Below, piece by piece: positions 1 to 6,823 of a stretch of 15,607 nt of DNA. The position numbers and the translations under genes are program-made. The number at the start of each line of letters is the position of its first letter. The first letter of the stretch is position 1. This DNA comes from Clostridiales bacterium (lineage in GTDB: Bacteria; Bacillota; Clostridia; Christensenellales; Christensenellaceae): contig QAKS01000003.1 in the NCBI GenBank assembly GCA_003343685.1, positions 1 through 15,607 of the forward strand, given 5' to 3'. The notes below the pieces were generated by a model. That model made no database searches, was not told where the DNA came from, and saw nothing but the letters and a program-made list of their open reading frames with translations.

Positions 1-41
1 CGCGCTGCCGGCGCAGAGCTTTTTGCTTACAGCGGAAAAGC

Positions 42-839
42 TTATTCCTTCGTAATGTCTGTTGCGGCGTCATAGCCTTTTTTCAGCGCGGCCTTCAGGG
101 CTTTGTCCGCTTCCGGCTCTGTCGTCACCTCGCAGATCGTGCCGGGTGCGCAGTTGGCATAAATCCATTCCGCATCGGGAACAAGAAGCCGTACACAGCC
201 GTGAGATCCGGGCTGACCAAGATTGTTATAGGAACTTTTGATCAGTGTGGAGGCGCTGCGTTTGTTATAGAGAATGGAATGAAAATAGAAACGGCCTTCA
301 ATTTGACTCCAATACTGGGCGAAGCCTCCGAGAGACTTAAATTCGCCGAAACGGACGCGGTGATCTCCCATTGTATAGATGCCTTCGGGTGTCCAGTTTC
401 CGTTGCCGCCTGTTGTACAGATCATCACCCGTTCCAAAACGGTATGATTTCCTTCGCTGTCCTTTGAATATGCCCATACGCATTGATTGTGATAATCTAC
501 GGTAAGACGGTATGTTCCTGCGGGCGGATATTTGTCGACCTCACCTACAGAGCCGTTCCCGACCTGTTCCTGATATGACATGACGGATGCGGGAGCATAC
601 CGCTCAAGCCATTCGCCGGTATAAGGCGTCGGGGTTGGTTCGGGTGTCGGAGTCGGTTCGGGCTCGACCGTCGGAGAGGGCGCAGGGATGGGGGACGGCT
701 CCGGCGTTTGTATGGACGTCACTCGCCCTCCACCCGGAGATCCCTGTTTTGAGATATTTTCGGTCGTCGCATAGGAACAGCCAAACAACATAACCGCTGA
801 AAACAGAGCGGCCGTCAAATAAAAGATCGCTTTTTTCAT
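42..839 (-). CDS. L,D-transpeptidase (YkuD domain) lipoprotein
   Basis: Predicted to form or remodel 3-3 or protein-anchoring cross-links in peptidoglycan outside the membrane. The 265-residue product starts with a lipoprotein signal (MKK, a hydrophobic stretch, then LFGC with Cys21 as the lipidated residue). A low-complexity Pro/Thr/Glu spacer at about residues 45-75 would lift the enzyme off the membrane. A C-terminal YkuD domain at about 105-245 follows, with a conserved His near 187 (FYFHS) and the catalytic SHGCVRL motif, Cys about 215. A TTG 12 bp upstream keeps the frame open, but the ATG at 839 is preferred because GGAG lies 6 bases before it. The small Cys-rich gene lies 91 bp upstream on the same strand and could be co-transcribed. 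Family assignment is firm; the exact cross-link made is not known. Confidence 0.93.
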   Translation of the reverse strand: MKKAIFYLTAALFSAVMLFGCSYATTENISKQGSPGGGRVTSIQTPEPSPIPAPSPTVEPEPTPTPEPTPTPYTGEWLERYAPASVMSYQEQVGNGSVGEVDKYPPAGTYRLTVDYHNQCVWAYSKDSEGNHTVLERVMICTTGGNGNWTPEGIYTMGDHRVRFGEFKSLGGFAQYWSQIEGRFYFHSILYNKRSASTLIKSSYNNLGQPGSHGCVRLLVPDAEWIYANCAPGTICEVTTEPEADKALKAALKKGYDAATDITKE

Positions 840-930
840 TCGCTTCTCCAAAAAAACAAATTATATTCCTATTATATACAAAAAGCGCGGGAATAACAGA
901 CGAAATCTTTAAAAACAGTTTTTTCAGAGA

Positions 931-1122
931 TTATTTTTTCTCTTTCTTTACTTTTTTCTTTTCATCTTTTTTTACTTTTTGGAGTTTATTATCCTTCTTT
1001 TTTGCGGTCGCCTTCTTTTTTCTTTTGCAGTAAGGCGGCGTTTTCTTTTGCTCGTGGTGCGCCTTACATTTGCCGCACTTGCCGTGATAGGGGCACTCTT
1101 TTTTCTTACAAGGGCATGCCAT
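931..1122 (-). CDS. small Cys/His-rich protein with lysine-rich tail
   Basis: A 63-residue protein of unknown function. The first half has six cysteines (3, 5, 10, 16, 19, 32) and three histidines (13, 22, 23) in a CPCKKK..C..HG.C..C..HH pattern, which suggests metal binding. The last 31 residues contain 18 lysines and no acidic cluster, so this tail could bind nucleic acid or another polyanion. The start is well supported: AGGAG lies 8 bases before the ATG. I recall similar short CPCKK proteins in other Clostridia, but cannot confirm a named family. A longer open frame continues upstream of this ATG, but it overlaps the ZIP transporter gene antisense and is a shadow. The gene diverges from the transporter, so a metal-related role is possible but only inferred. 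Confidence 0.75.
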   Translation of the reverse strand: MACPCKKKECPYHGKCGKCKAHHEQKKTPPYCKRKKKATAKKKDNKLQKVKKDEKKKVKKEKK

Positions 1123-1380
1123 AATATTTCTCCTGTCAAAGTATTCTGAAATATTTATACCGCAACAGGCGGCTTGTAAAACGTGCCACGGCAAAAAATG
1201 TGTTTTGCGAAGCGAAATAATGGATGATGCCGGTTTTATAAAAAGGTACGGGGAGGTGCATTCTAAGTAAAATCCGGCATATGCAGCGGTGTTTTTTTGA
1301 CGAAATGGACATGAAAAGACGCACAGTGGGAGGTGCATATGGTATAATATATAAAATTGCGGATAAAAAGAGGTGAAAAA
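1123..1380. other. divergent intergenic region with repeats
   Basis: No gene is seen in these 258 bp between the small Cys-rich gene (minus) and the ZIP transporter (plus). They contain an inverted repeat with arms at 1227-1238 and 1268-1280 (12 pairs around one bulged T, 29-base loop). A direct repeat GGGAGGTGCAT occurs at 1251-1261 and 1328-1338, and a T7 run lies at 1292-1298. Minus-strand promoter elements for the small gene may be TTTACA and TATAAA, but their spacing of 15 is short. Confidence 0.5.
1320..1348 (+). promoter_or_regulatory. candidate promoter of ZIP transporter
   Basis: A perfect TATAAT lies at 1343-1348, 32 bases before the start codon. The hexamer 17 bases upstream, CGCACA at 1320-1325, is a poor -35 (three matches), so an activator or a different start site is possible. 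Confidence 0.35.
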
Positions 1381-2157
1381 ATGCAAATACTTGCGGGACT
1401 GATGCTGCCGTTTGTGGGAACCGTACTGGGGGCGGCATGCGTCTTTTTTGTAAAAAATGAAATAAAGCCGGGCCTGCAAAAGCTGCTTCTGGGCTTTGCC
1501 TCCGGGGTGATGGTGGCGGCGTCTGTCTGGTCGCTGATCATTCCTGCGATCAACATGTCGGAGGGCATGGGAGATCTGGCATTTATTCCGGCAGCAATAG
1601 GGTTTTTGCTCGGTATTGTATTTTTGCTGGCGATGGACAAGCTGGTGCCTCATCTGCATAGGGGAAGCGACGCGCCGGAGGGAAGGCCGAGCCGGCTGAA
1701 AAAGACGACTATGCTGGTCTTTGCAGTCACGCTGCACAATATTCCCGAAGGGATGGCGGTGGGCGTAATGTTTGCGGGTCTTCTCGGCGGGAACGGCGCC
1801 GTCACGTTTGCCGGCGCGCTGGCGCTTTCCATCGGTATTGCCATACAGAACTTTCCGGAGGGCGCTGTTATTTCGCTGCCGCTCAAAAGCGAGGGGAGCG
1901 GAAAAGGCAGAGCATTTCTTTATGGGGCGATTTCCGGCGCGGTAGAGCCTGTTGCCGCCGCTATAACAATTGCCTTTACCGGATTAATCGCACCGGTGCT
2001 GCCGTATGTGCTTGCCTTTGCAGCAGGGGCCATGATCTATGTCGTCGTGGAGGAACTGCTGCCGGAGGCGTCGGCGGGAGAACATTCCAATATCGCCACG
2101 CTGGGATTTGCCGCCGGTTTTCTCATCATGATGATACTGGACGTCGCTTTGGGGTGA
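1381..2157 (+). CDS. ZIP-family divalent metal transporter (ZupT/GufA-like)
   Basis: Predicted integral membrane importer of zinc or related divalent metals. The 258 residues show about eight hydrophobic segments. The two signature metal-site motifs are HNIPEG at 119-124 and QNFPEG at 156-161, in the equivalents of transmembrane helices 4 and 5. An acidic EELLPE lies at 224-229. A short His-containing loop (HLH at 91-93) precedes the first motif; such loops are often cytoplasmic metal sensors in ZIP proteins. The ATG at 1381 is chosen over an in-frame TTG 24 bases upstream because AGAGGTG sits just before it. The QNFPEG form of the second motif is typical of the bacterial GufA/ZupT branch. 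Metal specificity cannot be read from sequence. Confidence 0.93.
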   Translation: MQILAGLMLPFVGTVLGAACVFFVKNEIKPGLQKLLLGFASGVMVAASVWSLIIPAINMSEGMGDLAFIPAAIGFLLGIVFLLAMDKLVPHLHRGSDAPEGRPSRLKKTTMLVFAVTLHNIPEGMAVGVMFAGLLGGNGAVTFAGALALSIGIAIQNFPEGAVISLPLKSEGSGKGRAFLYGAISGAVEPVAAAITIAFTGLIAPVLPYVLAFAAGAMIYVVVEELLPEASAGEHSNIATLGFAAGFLIMMILDVALG

Positions 2158-2208
2158 CGGCTTTTGGAAAAGGCCTTCGGTTCGGGCGGAAAAAGGCGGA
2201 TTTGCCAC

Positions 2209-2237
2209 TTGATTTATCAGTCAAAATGGACTTTAAT
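2209..2237 (+). promoter_or_regulatory. candidate promoter of epimerase/SIS pair
   Basis: TTGATT at 2209-2214 and TTTAAT at 2232-2237 are separated by 17 bases (four and five matches to the sigma-A consensus). They lie 37 bases before the start codon, with AGGAGG at 2264-2269 between. Confidence 0.5.
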
Positions 2238-2274
2238 AGTTACAATATGTTCAATCAAAGATGAGGAGGATGAT

Positions 2275-2973
2275 ATGAGCAGCATATGGAATGAAAAATG
2301 TATTTTGTCACCGTCACTGATCTGTCTGGATTTATGCAATTTGGAGCTTCAGGTTAGGATTCTTGAGGAGAATGGAGTTTCTATGCTTCATGTCGACATC
2401 ATTGACGGTCATTTCAGCCCGAGTATGCCGCTGGGTCTTGATACGGTGCGCCAACTGCGCCAAAAGACGAATTTGCTGTTTGACTGCCATCTGATGGCTA
2501 CGGAGCAGGATTATTTTGTAGACGAATTGCTGGACATCGGTGTGGAGCAGATTGTTTTTCACGGAGAAACGCAGCCGCATATTGATGGAATGCTGAACCG
2601 GATTCACAGCAGAGGCGTTAAGGCGGGCGTGGCGCTCAAACCGTCTACCCCGCTGTCCGAGGTGGAATATGTTCTGGAAAAATGCGACACGGTTCTTTTG
2701 ATGCTGATAAATCCCGGTTATGCTTTTGTAAAGGGAGAAAAGCAGGTTACTTACGGAAAACGCAAAATCGAGGATTTGCGGCAGATGATTGACAGAAGAG
2801 GGCTGCCTGCAAAAATTGAAGTGGACGGCAGAATTTCTCCCGATAATATCCGAGAGTACGGAGCAGGCGCAGTGGATATTTTCGTTACGGGAAGCACCTG
2901 TATTGACAGAAAAAATATGGCGGAGAGTCTTCGCGCTTTAAGTAAGCTTCGGGAAACTGTGATAGGAGGTTGA
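2275..2973 (+). CDS. ribulose-phosphate 3-epimerase family protein
   Basis: A (beta/alpha)8-barrel sugar-phosphate 3-epimerase of 232 residues, starting at an ATG with AGGAGG 5 bases upstream. The metal and catalytic residues of the family are in place: His39 and Asp41 in LHVDIIDGHF, His72 in FDCHLM, and Asp184 in EVDGRIS. The strand 1 motif SPSLICLDL also fits. Other parts differ from typical Rpe: NPGFGGQ is replaced by NPGYAFVKGEKQ, and the phosphate-binding VDGG is VDGR. D-allulose-6-phosphate 3-epimerase (AlsE) also departs from VDGG (VDGS), so the substrate may be a ketohexose 6-phosphate rather than ribulose 5-phosphate. The next gene, a hexuloisomerase-like SIS protein, starts 4 bp downstream and supports a hexose-phosphate role. 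Fold confidence is high; substrate is uncertain. Confidence 0.85.
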   Translation: MSSIWNEKCILSPSLICLDLCNLELQVRILEENGVSMLHVDIIDGHFSPSMPLGLDTVRQLRQKTNLLFDCHLMATEQDYFVDELLDIGVEQIVFHGETQPHIDGMLNRIHSRGVKAGVALKPSTPLSEVEYVLEKCDTVLLMLINPGYAFVKGEKQVTYGKRKIEDLRQMIDRRGLPAKIEVDGRISPDNIREYGAGAVDIFVTGSTCIDRKNMAESLRALSKLRETVIGG

Positions 2974-2977
2974 CGAG

Positions 2978-3553
2978 TTGGAAAATTTTAAAATCCGTTA
3001 TACGGCGGCATGTCACGACGTAGTGGAGGAACTGGAGAAAACCCTGGCAAGCGTGGATGCGGACAGTCTGGAAAGGCTGTCCCGTGAAATTCTGTCGGCG
3101 GATCAAGTGTTTTTTGTAGGTGTGGGCCGCGTGATGCTGGCGCTGCAATGTGTTTGCAAGCGACTGGCTCATTTGGGGATTAAGGCGCACTATGTGGGCG
3201 AGATTACGGAGCCGGCGATTAAACAGGATGATCTTTTGATTGTGGGGTCCGGCTCGGGCGGGTCGCTGTTTCCTTTGGGAATCGCAAAAAAAGCAAGAGA
3301 AACAGTGGATTGTAAAATTGTTCACATCGGTTCTAATCCCGACAGCGCAATGAAAGGCATTGCGGATTTTATGGTACGCATCCCTGTCCGCACCAAAAAT
3401 TATCTGGAGGACGAGATCGACTCCTGCCAGCCTATGACCTCCCTGTTTGAGCAGGCGGTTCTTCTGGTTGGGGATATTCTGGCGAAAATCATCATTGAGG
3501 AAAGAAAGATAGATATGAAGTCGCTCTGGCAATATCATGCCAATCTGGAATAG
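2978..3553 (+). CDS. SIS-domain sugar-phosphate isomerase, 6-phospho-3-hexuloisomerase-like
   Basis: A single-domain SIS protein of 191 residues resembling HxlB/PHI, which interconverts 3-hexulose 6-phosphate and fructose 6-phosphate. Visible signatures are FVGVGR at 46-51, YVGEITEPAI at 72-81, the phosphate-binding SGSGG at 91-95, SNPDS at 119-123, TSLFE with Glu158, and the C-terminal HANLE with His187 that is typical of PHI. SGSGG replaces the usual SGSGE(T/S). The start is TTG at 2978, with AGGAGGT 7 bases upstream; no better start is available. It lies 4 bp after the epimerase gene and is surely co-transcribed. No hexulose-phosphate synthase is nearby, so formaldehyde fixation is not implied. 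The pair may instead feed an unusual ketohexose phosphate into glycolysis. Confidence 0.85.
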   Translation: MENFKIRYTAACHDVVEELEKTLASVDADSLERLSREILSADQVFFVGVGRVMLALQCVCKRLAHLGIKAHYVGEITEPAIKQDDLLIVGSGSGGSLFPLGIAKKARETVDCKIVHIGSNPDSAMKGIADFMVRIPVRTKNYLEDEIDSCQPMTSLFEQAVLLVGDILAKIIIEERKIDMKSLWQYHANLE

Positions 3554-3617
3554 GCACCAAAAATGATATAAGGGACGTGCGGCCTCCTGAAAATCAGTTG
3601 GAAGAGGGGTCGTGCGT

Positions 3618-3640
3618 CCGGATGATCCGGCGTTTTATTA
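3618..3640 (+). terminator. possible weak terminator after SIS gene
   Basis: CCGGA-TGA-TCCGG forms a 5-bp hairpin at 3618-3630 and is followed by CGTTTTATTA. The stem is short and the T tract interrupted. It shares two bases with the larger upstream stem, so the two structures would compete. Confidence 0.3.
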
Positions 3641-3674
3641 TGGTTTCATTTCAGAGAACCAATATAGTGCTTTA

Positions 3675-3704
3675 TTTATTTGCAAAAGTATTATATACTA
3701 TAAT
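3675..3704 (+). promoter_or_regulatory. candidate promoter of paaK-ior operon
   Basis: A perfect TATAAT lies at 3699-3704 in an AT-rich stretch. TTTATT at 3675-3680 is a weak -35, 18 bases upstream. Transcription from here would give a leader of about 55 bases that begins just before the T7 run and contains the 3725-3746 hairpin. Confidence 0.4.
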
Positions 3705-3724
3705 TTAAGCTCGTTTTTTTGACG

Positions 3725-3746
3725 AAAACCGACGGCAGTCGGTTTT
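3725..3746 (+). promoter_or_regulatory. leader hairpin before paaK ribosome site
   Basis: AAAACCGAC-GGCA-GTCGGTTTT is a perfect 9-bp stem with a 4-base loop. It ends 8 bases before the TGGAGG ribosome site. Its 3' side ends in T4 and then ATACATTTT, so it could act as a weak terminator, an mRNA stabiliser or a protein-binding site. Its function is unknown. Confidence 0.45.
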
Positions 3747-3765
3747 ATACATTTTGGAGGAAATG

Positions 3766-5073
3766 ATGGAACATATTATCTGGAACAGAAAAATGGAGTG
3801 TGCGGACAGGGATGAAATCAAAGAGCTTCAGCTGGCGCGGCTCAAGGAGACTGTCGAGCGGTGTTATGAAAGAGTGCCGCTGTATAAGAAAAAATTTGAC
3901 AAAGTCGGTCTTTTGCCGAAGCACATTAAAACCCTGAGCGATGTGCGGCATATTCCGTTTACAACAGCGGAGGACTTGAGAGAGACATACCCCTTCGGCA
4001 TGTTTGCCGTAGACAAAAGGGAAGTGGTACGGGTACATGGGTCCTCGGGAACGACGGGAAAACCAAAAATAGTAGGGTATACCAAAAATGATATCAAAAT
4101 GTGGACGGAGATTCTGGCGCGCATTATCTGCGCGGCAGGGACGACGCCGGACGACATTGCCCAGATCGCCTTTGGCTACGGGCTGTTTACGGGCGGCTTC
4201 GGGCTTCACTACGGTCTGGAGAAGGTAGGCGCAATGGTTGTGCCGCTTTCCAGCGGAAATACGGAGCGTCACCTGATGCTGATGCAGGACTTTGGCTCGA
4301 CGGTGCTGATCGCTACGCCGTCTTATGCGCTGTATCTGGGTGAAATGGCTCACAAAATGGAGATTGACTTCAGTAAGATCAAGCTTCGTCTCGGACTGTT
4401 CGGCGGCGAAGGCCACACGGATGAGATGAGAAAGAAAATTGAGGAGCTGTGGCACATGGACGTAACGGAGAACTACGGCCTGTCGGAGGTGATCGGGCCG
4501 GGGTATTCGGGCGAATGCTACAAGCATACGGGAATGCATATCGCGGAGGACAATTTTGTAAGCGAGATTGTAGATGAAAAGACGCTGGAGCCACTGCCCG
4601 TCGGAGAGAAGGGAGAGCTGGTTGTCACCAGCCTGACGAAAGAGGCATTTCCCGTGCTGCGCTATCGTACTAAGGACATCACTTGGTTTGACGACGCGCC
4701 GTGCCCCTGCGGACGCACCTCTATGCGGATGGCGAAGATACAGGGCCGAACAGACGACATGCTGGTGATACGCGGCGTCAATGTGTTCCCCTCACAGATA
4801 GAGGGCGTCGTCATGGCAATGGATGAGGTGGAGCCATACTATGAGATCGTCGTTACGACAGAGGGCAGCATGGACCGCATTGAGGTCAAGGTTGAGGTGG
4901 CAAACGAACGGCTGCTTGACAACTTTGCGGAGCTGGAAAAGCTGCGGGAGAAGGTGCGGCACAATCTGCGTGTGGTGCTCAATATAGATGCTAAAGTGAC
5001 GCTTGTGTCCAGCGGCAGCCTTCAGAGGTTCCAAGGGAAGGCGAAGCACGTAACGGACCTGCGGAAAAAGTAA
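3766..5073 (+). CDS. paaK: phenylacetate-CoA ligase (AMP-forming)
   Basis: An adenylate-forming ligase of 435 residues, the usual length for PaaK. It would join phenylacetate or a related arylacetate to CoA with ATP, giving AMP and pyrophosphate, or run in reverse. The nucleotide-binding motif SSGTTGKPK is at 93-101, ENYGLSE near 235-241, a CPCGR metal-site element follows, and QGRTDDMLVIRGVNVFP marks the C-terminal hinge. The second of two adjacent ATGs is chosen because TGGAGG is then 5 bases away. The gene sits 26 bp upstream of iorA, an arrangement common in anaerobes, and this points to aryl-CoA esters made or used by IorAB. The exact acid (phenylacetate, indoleacetate, 4-hydroxyphenylacetate) cannot be told. 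Confidence 0.93.
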   Translation: MEHIIWNRKMECADRDEIKELQLARLKETVERCYERVPLYKKKFDKVGLLPKHIKTLSDVRHIPFTTAEDLRETYPFGMFAVDKREVVRVHGSSGTTGKPKIVGYTKNDIKMWTEILARIICAAGTTPDDIAQIAFGYGLFTGGFGLHYGLEKVGAMVVPLSSGNTERHLMLMQDFGSTVLIATPSYALYLGEMAHKMEIDFSKIKLRLGLFGGEGHTDEMRKKIEELWHMDVTENYGLSEVIGPGYSGECYKHTGMHIAEDNFVSEIVDEKTLEPLPVGEKGELVVTSLTKEAFPVLRYRTKDITWFDDAPCPCGRTSMRMAKIQGRTDDMLVIRGVNVFPSQIEGVVMAMDEVEPYYEIVVTTEGSMDRIEVKVEVANERLLDNFAELEKLREKVRHNLRVVLNIDAKVTLVSSGSLQRFQGKAKHVTDLRKK

Positions 5074-5099
5074 GCGATAAGATAATAAGGAGATTTGAA

Positions 5100-6821
5100 A
5101 TGGAGAAACAGATCATGCTTGGCAACGAGGCGTTTGCCAGAGGTGCTTATGAGGCGGGAGTTCATGTGATCTCGTCCTATCCGGGAACGCCCAGCACGGA
5201 GATTACCGAGGCTGCGGCAAAATACGACGAAATGCATGTGGAATGGTCCACAAATGAGAAGGTAGGCGTAGAGGTGGCAGCAGGCGCTTCTGTTGCAGGA
5301 GCGCGCAGCCTGTCATGTATGAAGCATGTGGGACTGAACGTGGCGGCGGATCCGCTGTTCACGGCGGCCTACACGGGAGTAAACGGCGGCATGGTGCTGG
5401 TCGTGGCGGACGACAACGGCTGCCATTCCAGTCAGAACGAGCAGGACACGCGCTATTATGCAAGAAGCGCGGGAGTACCCTGTCTGGAGCCCGCGTCTGC
5501 GCCTGAGTGTAAGGATTTTATGAAGCTGGCTTATGAGCTTTCAGAGCAGTACGACGAGCCGGTGATCATTCGAAGCAATACGAGAATCTCTCATTCCCGC
5601 GGCATTGTCGAACTGCTGCCGCGGCAGGAGGCGGCGCTGCGCCCCTATGAGAAGAATATACAGAAATACATCCCTATGCCGGCTATGGCAAAGAAGCTTC
5701 ATGTGGAGAACGAGAAGAGGATGAATGCCCTCGAGGAGGCGGCGAATACTCTTAAAATCAACAGAGTGGAGATGAACTCCAAGAAAATCGGCGTGATTGC
5801 CGCAGGCATCTGCTATCAGTATGCAAAGGAGGCGCTGCCGGAGGCCAGCTTTTTAAAGCTGGGACTTGTCAATCCCCTGCCGAAAAAGCTGATTGCGGAT
5901 TTTGCAGCACAGGTTGACGAACTGTACGTGATTGAAGAGGGACAGCCGATTTTTGAAGAGCAGATCAATGCTATGGGTATTGAGACAAAGGGCAAAGCGC
6001 TGTTTACGATTCAGGGCGAATACTCGGTCAATATGATTAAAAAAGCACTGCTGGGCGAGGATGTGGACGTGGTGCAGACTCTGGACGCGCCGGGCAGACC
6101 GCCGCTGTTCTGCGCGGGATGTCCGCACAGGGCGGTATTCTACGTTCTGGGCAAGCTGAAAAAGGTCGTGACGGGAGATATCGGATGTTATACGCTGGGG
6201 GCGCTGGCTCCTCTTTCCGCAATGGATACAACGCTGTGCATGGGTGGGTCTATCACGATGGCACACGGCATGGAAATGGCGAGAGGAAGCGAATACGCCA
6301 AAAATGTTGTGGCGGTCATTGGAGATTCCACTTTCTTCCATTCCGGTATCACAGGTCTGATCAACATGAAATACAACGGTGCAACCGGAACGGTCGTCAT
6401 TTTGGATAACAGGATTACCGGTATGACGGGGCATCAGGATAACCCGTGTACGGGTAAGAACGCGAAGGGGGAGCCAGCCTATGCGGTAGACATCGAGGCG
6501 CTTGTGAAGGCCTGCGGCGTGGAGCATGTGGTTACTGTCGATCCCTTTGACCTCAAAGCCTTTGAGCAGGCGGTCAAAGAGGAGACGGCGCGCGGCGAAC
6601 TGTCTGTAATTGTGGCGAGAAGACCCTGCGCACTCATTGTTAAGCAGCTTGACATGCCTCTCAGGGTCAATGACAATTGTAAAAATTGCGGTATGTGCAT
6701 GAAAATCGGCTGCCCCGCCATCGAAAAGGCGGACGGAAAAGCGGTTATTGTAGCGGAGCGGTGCAACGGATGCGGACTGTGCACAAAGGTGTGCAAATTC
6801 GGCGCGATCGAGGAGGCTTAA
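5100..6821 (+). CDS. iorA: indolepyruvate:ferredoxin oxidoreductase, alpha subunit
   Basis: The catalytic subunit, 573 residues, oxidatively decarboxylates aryl-pyruvates to aryl-acetyl-CoA using thiamine diphosphate and ferredoxin; the reverse reductive carboxylation is also possible. The N-terminal pyrimidine-binding domain has SSYPGTPSTE. A CAGCPHR motif occurs near 338-344. The thiamine-diphosphate/Mg motif begins GDSTFFHSG at 408 and continues to ILDN. The C terminus holds two [4Fe-4S] sites: Cys527, 530, 533, 538 (C-x2-C-x2-C-x4-C) and Cys555, 558, 561, 565 (C-x2-C-x2-C-x3-C). AAGGAG lies 6 bases before the ATG. The stop is 2 bp from the iorB start. Family assignment is firm; preference among indole-, phenyl- and hydroxyphenylpyruvate is not visible. 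Confidence 0.96.
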   Translation: MEKQIMLGNEAFARGAYEAGVHVISSYPGTPSTEITEAAAKYDEMHVEWSTNEKVGVEVAAGASVAGARSLSCMKHVGLNVAADPLFTAAYTGVNGGMVLVVADDNGCHSSQNEQDTRYYARSAGVPCLEPASAPECKDFMKLAYELSEQYDEPVIIRSNTRISHSRGIVELLPRQEAALRPYEKNIQKYIPMPAMAKKLHVENEKRMNALEEAANTLKINRVEMNSKKIGVIAAGICYQYAKEALPEASFLKLGLVNPLPKKLIADFAAQVDELYVIEEGQPIFEEQINAMGIETKGKALFTIQGEYSVNMIKKALLGEDVDVVQTLDAPGRPPLFCAGCPHRAVFYVLGKLKKVVTGDIGCYTLGALAPLSAMDTTLCMGGSITMAHGMEMARGSEYAKNVVAVIGDSTFFHSGITGLINMKYNGATGTVVILDNRITGMTGHQDNPCTGKNAKGEPAYAVDIEALVKACGVEHVVTVDPFDLKAFEQAVKEETARGELSVIVARRPCALIVKQLDMPLRVNDNCKNCGMCMKIGCPAIEKADGKAVIVAERCNGCGLCTKVCKFGAIEEA

Positions 6822-6823
6822 AA

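Larger units (their letters stand above)
3554..3765. other. structured intergenic region before paaK
   Basis: No gene is seen in 212 bp. There is a 14-pair stem with wobbles (3573-3586 with 3606-3619), a short CCGGA/TCCGG hairpin at 3618-3630 followed by CGTTTTATTAT, a promoter candidate around 3699 and a 9-bp hairpin at 3725-3746. Confidence 0.55.

Noticed and set aside
1..41. Terminator straddling the left edge (GGCGCAGAGC followed by T5)
   Set aside because: The possible 5' arm would lie outside the window, so the hairpin cannot be shown.
622..720. Tandem DNA repeat as a separate element
   Set aside because: It is just the coding for the Pro/Thr/Glu spacer of the L,D-transpeptidase.
1123..1737. 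Upstream extension of the small Cys-rich frame to a 268-residue protein
   Set aside because: The added part is antisense to the ZIP transporter gene, has no family motif, and the internal ATG at 1122 has a far better ribosome site.
2159..2175. Hairpin after the ZIP gene as a terminator
   Set aside because: The stem is short with a wobble and is followed by TTCGG rather than a T tract.
2978..3553. Formaldehyde-fixing ribulose monophosphate pathway (HPS-PHI)
   Set aside because: The partner has epimerase motifs (DIIDGHF, CHLM) and not those of hexulose-phosphate synthase.
3554..3765. T-box leader controlling the aromatic operon
   Set aside because: No GGGTGG-type anti-terminator T-box sequence is visible, and paaK has a nearer promoter candidate.
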